A model generated the notes under the pieces. It was not told the DNA's origin. It worked only from the letters and a program-made list of their open reading frames with translations, and searched no databases. From assembly GCA_944358665.1 (NCBI GenBank), contig CALVRP010000084.1, forward strand, positions 1 to 9,532: a stretch of DNA of 9,532 bases, in the 5' to 3' direction. Origin of the DNA: an uncultured Bacilli bacterium (lineage in GTDB: Bacteria > Bacillota_I > Bacilli_A > RF39 > UBA660). The translations under genes and the position numbers were made by a program. Positions 1 to 6,751 of this stretch are shown here, piece by piece. The number at the start of each line of letters is the position of its first letter. Positions within the stretch are counted from its first letter, which is position 1.

Positions 1-15
1 TATATTATAGTTGAA

Positions 16-46
16 CCACTCCAACCCCGAATGGGGGTAAGGTGGT
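16..46 (+). terminator. GC-rich hairpin at the left edge, probable terminator
   Basis: The arms ACCAC...ACCCC and GGGGT...GGTGGT can pair around a short GAATG loop, with a few internal mismatches, and are followed on the plus strand by a T-rich stretch (CTTTTATTTT). In such AT-rich surroundings this GC-rich fold stands out. It fits a rho-independent terminator for a plus-strand transcript entering from outside the window, placed between that unit and the convergent DUF3800 gene. It could also be the 3' part of a structured RNA that I do not recognise. On the minus strand no T-run follows it. Confidence 0.5.
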
Positions 47-50
47 GCTT

Positions 51-823
51 TTATTTTGGATAAATAACTAAGCCATATTCATTATTATTACTAGCTTTTT
101 TATTGTATATTGGTGATAAAATATCAACTAGGGTTTTAATGTTATTGATAGTTAGCCAGTTTTTAATTCTGTTAGGCAACTCTTTTTTTAAGTAAACATG
201 TTTATAATATAAGTTTATAATATATGATATAAAATCACTTATTTGGATAAAGTATGAATCTAATGAATCTTTTTCAAGAATATCTTCTATTAGATTTTTG
301 ACTGGATTATTATAATAATCGTGATAATGTGAAGTTATGGGATTAAAATTTCTTATTGCTCTTGCGGTTTTACGCATAATTTTTATACGGCCTTTATCAG
401 AAATAATAATATATTTCCAATCACTGTCATTTTGTATTCTTTGTATATTGTAAGTTAATGCATTTTTTAAAACAGGATAATTGTCATTAGATATTTTATT
501 TTTATCAATTATTACATTTACGCATTTAATATTTAAATTAGCTATAGTCTTTGCATAAATTAACAATATTTTTTTCTTTCTTCGTTAGTCCATTTGTATT
601 CTCGATATGGATTTTTATCGGTAAAAAAATTAGCCGTGTGGAATTCTTCTTTTATAGGGAATCCAAATTCTTTTTTAAGAAATTTTCGCATTTCTTTAAA
701 TTTGTTAAAATTATTTTCCCACTCTGTGTCATACATGTATATGCTTGATAGTATAAAGGTGTCACTTGAGTATTTTATAATACCATCATCGCCAGATTCA
801 TCAAAATATGCTATTACACTCAT
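51..823 (-). pseudogene. DUF3800 family protein, split by a -1 type frameshift
   Basis: Read on the minus strand, the gene starts at ATG 823-821 behind a strong SD (AGAAAGGAG, 832-840) and begins MSVIAYFDESGDDG. The FDESGD motif near the N-terminus is the hallmark of DUF3800, a family predicted to have an RNase H-like fold with acidic active-site residues and often seen in mobile or defence neighbourhoods. The frame ends at a TAA after 87 codons (560-823). The rest of the protein (171 codons, 51-566) continues in another frame with KYIIISDKG and the C-terminal QISDFISYII motif. One extra A in the run of seven A (plus-strand T at 569-575) would join them as ERKK-ILLIYAKT, giving about 257 residues, the usual family length. 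So this is a single-base frameshift, a slippage-expressed gene or a sequencing indel. It is the only accessory-looking gene here and lies on the 3' side of tRNA-Ser. I see no clear promoter in the AT-rich leader. Confidence 0.8.
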
Positions 824-890
824 TCGTTTTTCTCCTTTCTATTAAATTTTAAATTATCAATATTCTTATCCAATTTATATAATATCATAA

Positions 891-918
891 ATAATTAAAT
901 TTATATAATTAAATTTAT
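891..918. repeat. Perfect 14-bp tandem repeat, two copies
   Basis: The unit ATAATTAAATTTAT occurs at 891-904 and again, directly abutting and without mismatch, at 905-918. It lies in the all-AT spacer between the DUF3800 start and the tRNA-Ser terminator. In such A+T-rich DNA short repeats arise easily, so a function is not implied. Confidence 0.7.
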
Positions 919-920
919 AA

Positions 921-948
921 TAAAATAAAAACCGCTAAAATAGCGGTT
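921..948 (-). terminator. Rho-independent terminator of tRNA-Ser
   Basis: On the minus strand, AACCGCTA and TAGCGGTT form a perfect 8-bp stem with a 3-nt loop (930-948), followed by TTTATTTTA. It begins 11 nt after the CCA end of the tRNA and is correctly oriented for it. Read from the plus strand, no T-tract follows. Confidence 0.9.
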
Positions 949-959
949 AATTTCATAAA

Positions 960-1050
960 TGGCGGAGTAGGAGGGATTTGAACCCTCGCGCCAGTTGCCC
1001 GACCTACACCCTTAGCAGGGGCGCCTCTTCAGCCTCTTGAGTACTACTCC
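960..1050 (-). tRNA. tRNA-Ser (anticodon GCU, reads AGC/AGU)
   Basis: The minus strand reads as a full 91-nt class II tRNA. The acceptor arms GGAGTAG (1044-1050) and CTACTCC pair over 7 bp, followed by discriminator G and an encoded CCA at 962-960. The anticodon loop CTGCTAA, closed by a CCC/GGG stem, gives anticodon GCT. A long variable arm sits between the anticodon and T arms, as expected for serine, and the T loop is GTTCAAATC. It has its own promoter and terminator, so it is a single-gene transcription unit. It is transcribed towards the DUF3800 gene. tRNA 3' ends are common integration targets, but no second copy of this end is visible here. Confidence 0.96.
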
Positions 1051-1067
1051 AAACGCTTACAAATAAC

Positions 1068-1096
1068 ATTTTACCTAAAAAATAAAAGGATGTCAA
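1068..1096 (-). promoter_or_regulatory. Sigma-A promoter of tRNA-Ser
   Basis: On the minus strand a perfect -35 TTGACA (1091-1096) is separated by 17 nt from -10 TAAAAT (1068-1073). Transcription would start near 1060, about 10 nt before the tRNA 5' end at 1050. This near-consensus promoter is typical for a stable RNA gene and is divergent from the GntR operon promoter some 50 bp away. Confidence 0.88.
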
Positions 1097-1144
1097 GATT
1101 AAAAACAATTATCGATATTTTTTTAATTATTTTCTAAATTTTAC

Positions 1145-1173
1145 TTGACAAATCCAAGTTCTAATTGTATTAT
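1145..1173 (+). promoter_or_regulatory. Sigma-A promoter of the GntR-ABC operon
   Basis: A perfect -35 TTGACA (1145-1150), a 17-nt spacer and -10 TATTAT (1168-1173, five of six consensus bases). The predicted start, near 1180, falls inside the palindromic operator, so a bound repressor would block initiation. No other good promoter precedes the next two genes, so one transcript should cover all three. Confidence 0.88.
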
Positions 1174-1194
1174 TGTATTAGTCGATTAATACAA
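1173..1194 (+). promoter_or_regulatory. 22-bp palindromic operator, probable GntR autoregulation site
   Basis: The half-sites TTGTATTA (1173-1180) and TAATACAA (1187-1194) are perfect inverted repeats. The 6-bp centre GTCGAT adds a TCGA core, so only one base pair breaks symmetry. The GTAT...ATAC outer bases fit the GT-N-AC pattern known for GntR-family operators. The site touches the end of the -10 box, covers the predicted transcription start and ends just before the SD. By position and family habit, the GntR protein encoded next is the likely ligand; this is inference. Confidence 0.8.
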
Positions 1195-1207
1195 TGGAGG
1201 TGATTTA

Positions 1208-1579
1208 TTGAATTTTGATAATAATACACCAATTTATTTGCAAATAATAAGGATAATTAAATTAGATATTATTAAAGGGGAGTATAAACCTGGTGGTAAG
1301 TTATTGTCCGTTAGAACTTTGGCACTAAAATATAAAGTAAATCCTAATACAATTGCGAAAGCACTCAATATTTTAGAGAATGAGGAATTGATATATACTG
1401 AAAGAACTAATGGTAAATTTGTCACAAAAGATGAAAAGAAAATTAAAAATCTGAAAATAGAAATGGCGATTAATTTAACTAATTCTTATTTAAAGGACAT
1501 GGAAAATTTGGGTATTTCTTTTAAGGAAACAAAAAAATATATAGAAGGAAGGTATGATGATGGAACTATTAGAATGTAA
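1208..1579 (+). CDS. GntR-family transcriptional regulator, YtrA subfamily
   Basis: A 123-residue DNA-binding repressor. Residues about 6-76 form the GntR winged helix-turn-helix (TPIYLQI, GEYKPGGKLLSVRTLA, NPNTIAKALNILE, RTNGKFV). Only about 45 residues follow, helical and ending LGISFKETKKYI, which is the short dimerisation tail of the YtrA subfamily rather than a FadR, HutC or MocR effector domain. The start is TTG at 1208, chosen because GGAGGTGA (1196-1203) sits at ideal spacing and no ATG lies nearby. YtrA proteins usually repress their own ABC transporter operon, often induced by cell-wall or antibiotic stress. The downstream ABC genes and the palindrome over the promoter agree with this. 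The 3' end overlaps the start of the ATPase gene by 20-26 nt, suggesting translational coupling. Confidence 0.93.
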   Translation: MNFDNNTPIYLQIIRIIKLDIIKGEYKPGGKLLSVRTLALKYKVNPNTIAKALNILENEELIYTERTNGKFVTKDEKKIKNLKIEMAINLTNSYLKDMENLGISFKETKKYIEGRYDDGTIRM

Positions 1580-2255
1580 AAATGTTGAAATGAATTTTGG
1601 CGATAAAAAAGCTTTAGATAATATTAATCTAAAAATAAAAAAAGGAAAAATTGTTGGCCTTTTAGGTAAAAACGGAAGTGGTAAAACAACATTAATAAAA
1701 ATTATTAATAATTTATTAGTTCCAAGTGAAGGAGAGGTATTGGTTCATGGTCAAAAAGTTGGTTTAGAAAGTAAAAGAGTAATTTCTTATTTACCAGAAC
1801 GAACTTATTTAACTATGAGCATGACGGCTAGGGAAGTTATTGATTATTTTGCGGATTTTTATCAGGATTTTGATAAGGCAAAAGCATATCAATTGTTAGA
1901 TAATTTAGAAATAAAAGCTACGGATAAATTATCTACTATGTCTAAAGGAACAAAAGAAAAAGTTCAGTTAATTTTGGTAATGAGTAGAAAGGCAGATTTA
2001 TATATTTTAGATGAACCGATGGGTGGCGTTGATGCGGCAACTAGAGATTATATTTTAGAAACAATTTTAACGAATTTTAATGATGAAGCAAGTATTTTAA
2101 TTTCAACACATTTAATAAGTGATGTTGAAAAAATATTGGATGAAGTTATTTTTCTCGATGATGGAAAAATTGTTTTATATGATGATGCCGATAAACTAAG
2201 AAATAAACAAGGTAAATCAATTGATGAAATATTTAGGGAGGAATTTAAATGTTAG
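1560..2255 (+). CDS. ABC transporter ATP-binding protein of the YtrA-controlled exporter
   Basis: A 231-residue nucleotide-binding subunit that would power the membrane protein encoded next. Numbered from ATG 1560: Walker A GKNGSGKT at 36-43, Walker B with LDEP at D151-E152, D-loop GGVDAATR, and H-loop His184 in STH. The signature is degenerate: MSKGT at 127-131 instead of LSGGQ, as in related YtrB/EcsA-like proteins. The Q-loop position reads YLPER, with Glu80 where Gln is usual. Three ATG codons stand in a row (1554, 1557, 1560). The SD AGAAGGAAGG (1543-1552) spaces best to 1560, though 1554 also works and would add two Met. The stop overlaps the permease start by 7 nt. No membrane segment is present, so it acts at the cytoplasmic face. 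The substrate is unknown; peptide antibiotic or lipid-II related export or detoxification is a family-based guess. Confidence 0.93.
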   Translation: MELLECKNVEMNFGDKKALDNINLKIKKGKIVGLLGKNGSGKTTLIKIINNLLVPSEGEVLVHGQKVGLESKRVISYLPERTYLTMSMTAREVIDYFADFYQDFDKAKAYQLLDNLEIKATDKLSTMSKGTKEKVQLILVMSRKADLYILDEPMGGVDAATRDYILETILTNFNDEASILISTHLISDVEKILDEVIFLDDGKIVLYDDADKLRNKQGKSIDEIFREEFKC

Positions 2256-3022
2256 GTAAAGTTTTGAAATATGATTTAAAATGGATGGCTAAATATTTAA
2301 TACCGCTATATATAATTATTTTAGCCGGATCTTTTGTTATTAGGGCATTAGATCTTTTACAAAACCAGTTCGATTTTATTGCTGTTTTTTATGGGATTAT
2401 GAGTGTGATTTTTGTTATGACTTTAATAGTTGGTTTTGTCTATATGGCTTTTATGAATATTAAAAGATATTTAGATAATTTGTTTAAAGATGAAGGTTAT
2501 TTGACTCATACTTTGCCGGTAAAAAAGGGTACTTTATTACTATCAAAACTTTTAACAGTTACTATTACTTTTATTAGTACAATTGTTGTTTTTATGCTTA
2601 GTATATTTATTGCTTATTATGTACCAGTTTTATTAGATGCTTTTCATAATTTAATTGATTACATTAGTACTAATAATTTGGGAATGTTCTTTATCGCAAT
2701 TTTGCTAGTGCTTATTTTAGAATATTTCTTTTATATGTTTTTAATTTTTGCAAGTATTAGTATAGGTTATAGTAAAAATGGTAATAAAAATATTAATTCT
2801 TTAATATATGCAATTATTTTATATGTGTTGGTGCAAATAGTTAATTTTATATTCTTGTTTATTTTCTTCCTCCTTAATGTTGGAAATTATGAAGAAATAG
2901 GTGAGCAAATAGAGCTTATAAATACATTTATGTTTAGTATGGCTGGACTTGAATTAATATATGTAGGTATCTTATATTATATTAGTTATCGCTGGATGAA
3001 TAAAAAATTAAATTTACAATAA
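2249..3022 (+). CDS. ABC-2 type transporter permease, six predicted TM helices
   Basis: A 257-residue integral membrane protein. Hydrophobic segments fall at about 15-35, 43-70, 97-130, 143-172, 182-210 and 225-248. This suggests six helices, as in ABC-2 permeases. Between TM2 and TM3 lies the cytoplasmic motif KDEGYLTHTLPVKKGTLLLSK, seen in many Bacillota permeases encoded beside YtrA-type regulators, and probably the coupling segment that contacts the ATPase. The start is ATG 2249, overlapping the ATPase stop, with the SD AGGGAGG at 2235-2241. With one permease and one ATPase gene, the working transporter is probably a homodimer of each. A hairpin terminator begins at its stop codon, so the operon ends here. 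The substrate cannot be read from sequence. Confidence 0.88.
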   Translation: MLGKVLKYDLKWMAKYLIPLYIIILAGSFVIRALDLLQNQFDFIAVFYGIMSVIFVMTLIVGFVYMAFMNIKRYLDNLFKDEGYLTHTLPVKKGTLLLSKLLTVTITFISTIVVFMLSIFIAYYVPVLLDAFHNLIDYISTNNLGMFFIAILLVLILEYFFYMFLIFASISIGYSKNGNKNINSLIYAIILYVLVQIVNFIFLFIFFLLNVGNYEEIGEQIELINTFMFSMAGLELIYVGILYYISYRWMNKKLNLQ

Positions 3023-3048
3023 AATATTAGTTTCTCTAATATTTTTTT
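3022..3048 (+). terminator. Terminator of the GntR-ABC operon
   Basis: AAATATTAG (3022-3030) and CTAATATTT (3036-3044) form a perfect 9-bp stem with loop TTTCT, running into a T-tract to 3048. The stem is A+T-rich but perfect, and it starts at the last base of the permease stop codon. Confidence 0.85.
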
Positions 3049-3060
3049 AGGTTATGGCAG

Positions 3061-3090
3061 TTTACTTTTATTTTTCCTTTCATATATAAC
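3061..3090 (+). promoter_or_regulatory. Possible promoter of the GH25 gene
   Basis: After the terminator, TTTACT (3061-3066) is followed at 16-18 nt by TATATA/TATAAC (3083-3090). It would give a very short leader, starting near the SD AGAAAGGAG at 3094-3102. The match is modest, but some promoter is needed because the gene stands between two terminators. Confidence 0.4.
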
Positions 3091-3108
3091 ATTAGAAAGG
3101 AGAAATAA

Positions 3109-4107
3109 ATGGAATATAGAGGAATTGATGTGTCAAAATGGCAAGGAACTATTGACTGGGCTAAAGTTAAAAATAGTGGTGCAGAGTTTGCGATTATCAG
3201 AGTTGGTTATGGCATGTATGAAAATCAAAAAGACAGTCAGTTTGAAAATAACTATGCAGGTTGTCTGAAAAACAATATACCAGTGGGCGTTTATTTTTAC
3301 TCATATGCTTTAAATACTCAAGAAGCAAAAAAAGAGGCCGAAGTTGTTTTAAATTGGTTAAATGGTAGAGAACTTAATTTACCTGTTTATTTTGATATCG
3401 AAGATAAGACTCAGCAAAATTTAGGAAAAACAACTTTAACTAATATGTGTATCGCCTTTTGTGAAGAAATTGAAAAGGCCGGTTACTGGGCTGGTGTTTA
3501 TGCGAATAAATATTGGTTTACCGATTTATTAGATAATGTAGCAATTTCCAATAGATTTACTTGCTGGGTTGCTCAGTATAATTCAGTAAATACTTATACT
3601 GGTAAATATGATATGTGGCAGTATACTTCATCGGGAAGTACCGATGGTATTGATGGCAATGTTGATTTAAATATTTTATACCGGGATATTTTTACTAACA
3701 GTACGGGAACTGTTCCGACCAGTGAATTGCCTAACTTAAGTAATTATAAAGGTACTTCAATAGTTGATGCGTTGAAGCAAAATGGAATTGATAGTTCATT
3801 TGATAATCGTAAGAGATTATATGCTTTAGCGGGTTTTACTGACGAATATACGGGAAGTGCGATTCAAAATTTAAATTTATTAAGTAAACTTGGTGGAAAT
3901 GTTGATGTAAGTAGTAATTATTATCCAATACCTAGCTATGATGGTAATTCTTTAGTGGATGCTCTTAAAGGTATTGGTGTTGATAGTTCCTTTGAAAATC
4001 GTAAGAAAATCGCGGCTAAAAATAATGTTAATAATTACCGTGGTACAGCTTATCAAAATAATAAATTATTAAAATTACTTAAAAAGGGAAAACTATTAAA
4101 AGTTTAG
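3109..4107 (+). CDS. GH25 muramidase (lysozyme/endolysin-like) with two C-terminal repeats
   Basis: A 332-residue enzyme predicted to cut the MurNAc-GlcNAc bond of peptidoglycan. Residues about 4-190 are a glycoside hydrolase 25 domain: DVSKWQ with Asp7 at the start, YFDIED with the catalytic D96-x-E98 pair, the WQYT strand near 170, and DLN with Asp186. Two copies of a roughly 50-residue repeat follow, at about 210-256 and 274-321. They share the pattern YxGxSxVDALKxxGxDSSFxNRK and later TxxQNxxLL, and probably bind the cell wall; I do not assign them a named domain. There is no signal peptide or membrane segment, as in phage endolysins, yet no holin or other phage gene is nearby. It may be a domesticated endolysin, or be released on lysis or by a non-classical route. 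The start ATG 3109 has the SD AGAAAGGAG. It appears to be a single-gene unit. Confidence 0.93.
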   Translation: MEYRGIDVSKWQGTIDWAKVKNSGAEFAIIRVGYGMYENQKDSQFENNYAGCLKNNIPVGVYFYSYALNTQEAKKEAEVVLNWLNGRELNLPVYFDIEDKTQQNLGKTTLTNMCIAFCEEIEKAGYWAGVYANKYWFTDLLDNVAISNRFTCWVAQYNSVNTYTGKYDMWQYTSSGSTDGIDGNVDLNILYRDIFTNSTGTVPTSELPNLSNYKGTSIVDALKQNGIDSSFDNRKRLYALAGFTDEYTGSAIQNLNLLSKLGGNVDVSSNYYPIPSYDGNSLVDALKGIGVDSSFENRKKIAAKNNVNNYRGTAYQNNKLLKLLKKGKLLKV

Positions 4108-4115
4108 CCTTTTTT
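4081..4115 (+). terminator. Probable terminator overlapping the end of the GH25 gene
   Basis: AAAAAGG (4081-4087) pairs with CCTTTTT (4108-4114), and inside it AAACT (4090-4094) pairs with AGTTT (4101-4105). The TAG stop lies within the 3' side, and the closing T-run serves as the U-tract. The stem is interrupted and A+T-rich, so strength is uncertain. Confidence 0.5.
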
Positions 4116-4117
4116 CT

Positions 4118-4145
4118 TTGTATAAAAATAAAGCCATGTTATAAT
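4118..4145 (+). promoter_or_regulatory. Extended -10 promoter of the P-type ATPase-add operon
   Basis: TGTTATAAT, a perfect extended -10 (TG at 4137-4138, TATAAT at 4140-4145), with a weak -35 TTGTAT (4118-4123) 16 nt upstream. Transcription would start near 4152, just before the SD AGAAAGGA (4155-4162). An ATG at 4144 lies inside this -10 box, so it cannot be the start codon on this transcript. Confidence 0.8.
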
Positions 4146-4170
4146 GATAATAATAGAAAGGACTATAAAA

Positions 4171-6747
4171 ATGAACGATGCTTATAAATATTCTAAAGAA
4201 GAGATTTTAAAGAAGTTAGAAACTAATACAAATGGACTGAGTAGTAAAGAAGTAAGTGTTAGAAAAAAACGTGGTAAAAACGAAATAATTAGTAAAAAGA
4301 AGGCTAGTCTTTTAGACATTATTTTAAAAGCCTTAAAAGACAAGATGATTATTATTTTATTAATTGCATCTTTAGTTTCTTTTTTACTTGATCAAAATTT
4401 ATAAACTTTTGTTATTTTAATTATAATTGTTATTAATACTATTATAAGTGTAGTTGAAGAAGAAAAAGCTTTAGAGGCAGTTGAAGCTTTAAGGAAAATG
4501 AATGCGCCTTATGCATTAGTAAAGCGAGATGGTAAAAAGCAAAAGGTTAAAGTTAGTGAAATTGTTGTAGGTGATATTGTTTTTTTAGAAGATGGTAGTA
4601 TTGTTCCTGCGGATATTCGTCTTTTAAAAGAAAGTAATTTGTCGGCTGATGAGTCAGCTTTAACAGGCGAAAGTGTGCCGGTAAAGAAAGATGCGAATGC
4701 GGTTTTGAAAGGTGATGAAGTTATTGGTGATAGGGTAAATATGGTATTTTCCTCGTCGATAATTACTTATGGAACGGCTGAAGGTGTTGTAACGGCAATT
4801 GGAATGAATACTGAAGTTGGTAAAATTGCTGGAATGCTTGAAAATACTGATAATCTAGATACGCCACTTAAAAGAAAGTTGGATGCAGTCGGCTCAGTTC
4901 TTAGCATATGCGGACTATTAATAAGTGTGGTTATTTTTATTGTTGGACTTTTACACGGAAATAATTTTGTAAGTATTTTAATGATTGCGGTATCACTTGC
5001 AATATCGGTAATTCCTGAAGGACTGCCGGCGACGGCGACGATTGTTATGGCCTTAGGCGTTAGAAGAATGGCGACAAAAAATGCTTTGGTTAAGGAACTC
5101 CCAGCTGTTGAAACTTTAGGTAGTGCAAGTGTAATATGCACGGATAAAACGGGAACTTTAACCCAAAATAAAATGACGGTTATTGATGTTCTCTTTTATC
5201 CAGATATGGATGGGACAAAGGTTCCTTCTTTAGATTATATTTACGCAAGCGTTTTATGTAATAATGCCAGCAGTAGTGAATCTGGTGACCCGACAGAAAC
5301 AGCGTTACTTGAGTTTGCGAGTAAAAAATATGATGTGAATGATATAAGAAAAAAGTATCCAAAACTATTTGAAATGCCATTTGATTCTAAAAGAAAAAGA
5401 ATGAGTACTATTCATGAAATTAATGGTAAATATATTTGTTATACTAAAGGGGCTTTGGAAGAAGTTTTAACGGTCTGTGATAATATTATTGCTGGTGATA
5501 AAGTTATTCCTTTGACAGAAAAGATTAAAGATGAGGTTATTAGTAAATGTGAAAAACATTTAAATAATGCTGAAAGGTTGTTAGCGTATGCGAAGAAAGA
5601 AATTAAAATTTTACCAAAGAGTGAAGAGGAAGACATTGAAAATGGTTTAACTTTTATTGGCCTTAGTACAATGATTGATCCACCGAGATTGAATGTTAAA
5701 AAGGCAATTAAAACTTGTCGTGAGGCGGGAATAAAAGTTATTATGATTACTGGGGACCATAAGATAACGGCAACGGCTATTGCAAAAAACTTAGGTATCT
5801 ATAAAAAAGGAAATAAAGCCCTTACCGGAACTGATTTAAATAATATGGACGATAATGATTTAAAAAATATTATTGAAAATGTTACTGTTTTTGCCAGAGT
5901 TAGTCCTGAAGATAAAATGCGAATTATTAATGCTTTAAAAAGTAATGGTGAAATTGTGGCTATGACGGGAGATGGAGTTAACGATGCACCAGCTTTAAAG
6001 AGGGCAGATATTGGTATCGCGATGGGTAAAAATGGTACTGATGTGGCGAAAGAATCAGCTGACATGCTACTTTTAGATGATAATTTTACAACAATAGAAC
6101 ATGCGGTTCGTGAAGGGAGACGAGTATACCGCAATATTCAGAAAGTTATTCAGTTTTTACTGGCCGGTAATATTGCTGAAGTTTTAGCGATTTTTGTGGC
6201 AATTTTATTTAATTGGCCAACACCACTTTTAGCTATTCATATTTTATTTGTTAATTTAGCTACTGATACTTTACCTGCTTTAGCACTTGGTGTCGATCCA
6301 GAAGAAAAAGATATTATGAAGAGAAAACCTGTTAAAGAGGGAAGTTTATTTGAGAAGGGCTTAGTATTTAGAGTTGTTTGGTATGGCGCTTATATTGCAT
6401 TTTTATCACTAGTCGCACATCATATTGGTATGCAAGATGGTTATGATGCGGCTCTTACTATGACGTTCTTAGTTTTATGTTTTGCGCAAATTGTTCATGC
6501 ATTAAATCAACATTCTAATACAATTTCTGTATTTTCTAGAAAACACCCTAAAAATAAATATTTATATTTAGCAATGGGAATTTCATCAATTTTTGCTTTA
6601 TTTGTTTATGCAATTCCAGTTACAAGGGAGTTGTTTTCACTGACATTATTAGATGGTAATCAGTGGCTAGCCGTTATTTTATTATCTCTTTCTCCGTTAA
6701 TAATGGTTGAATTATTTAAATTAATTAGAAGATGTTTGAAAGGATGA
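4171..6747 (+). pseudogene. P2A (calcium-type) cation-transporting P-type ATPase, interrupted by an in-frame TAA
   Basis: This frame encodes a full-length P-type ATPase of about 858 codons, probably exporting Ca2+ from the cytoplasm. Visible in order: N-terminal cation-ATPase domain (YKYSKEEILKKL), TM1 (about 52-75), actuator TGES (165-168), PEGLPA of TM4, phosphorylation site DKTGTLT with Asp325, nucleotide-domain KGA (426-428), hinge TGDGVNDAP near 601, TM6 NLATD and TM7-10. PEGLPA with the NxxTD of TM6 is typical of P2A SERCA-like pumps. Codon 78 (4402-4404) is TAA, between TM1 and TM2; the frame resumes at once with TFVILIIIVIN. At the aligned place relatives usually have Asp or Glu, so GAA to TAA is a likely origin. 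A restart at ATG 4498 (MNAPYALV) would lack TM1-2 and has only a weak SD, so it would hardly make a pump. The true start is ATG 4171 (SD at 4155-4162). The gene ends in TGA 4 nt before add, with which it is co-transcribed. Confidence 0.9.
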
Positions 6748-6751
6748 TGTT

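Noticed and set aside
16..46. T-box riboswitch, suggested by the AAGGTGGTGC segment
   Set aside because: The T-box core is not matched, and no aminoacyl-tRNA synthetase or amino-acid gene follows on the plus strand.
551..845. Plus-strand open frames opposite the DUF3800 gene
   Set aside because: They have no family-like features or SD and mirror the minus-strand gene, which has clear motifs.
4144..4170. Upstream ATG 4144 as start of the P-type ATPase
   Set aside because: It lies inside the TATAAT of the best promoter and has no SD. ATG 4171 has AGAAAGGA at good spacing and matches the family N-terminus.
4767..6134. Several minus-strand open frames inside the ATPase gene
   Set aside because: They are antisense shadows of a strongly conserved coding frame, with no SD or recognisable domain.
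4498..6747. A separate, shorter ATPase gene starting at ATG 4498
   Set aside because: The preceding 31 codons back to the TAA are in frame and encode TM2 and the start of the actuator domain, so this is the rest of one broken gene, not an independent gene.
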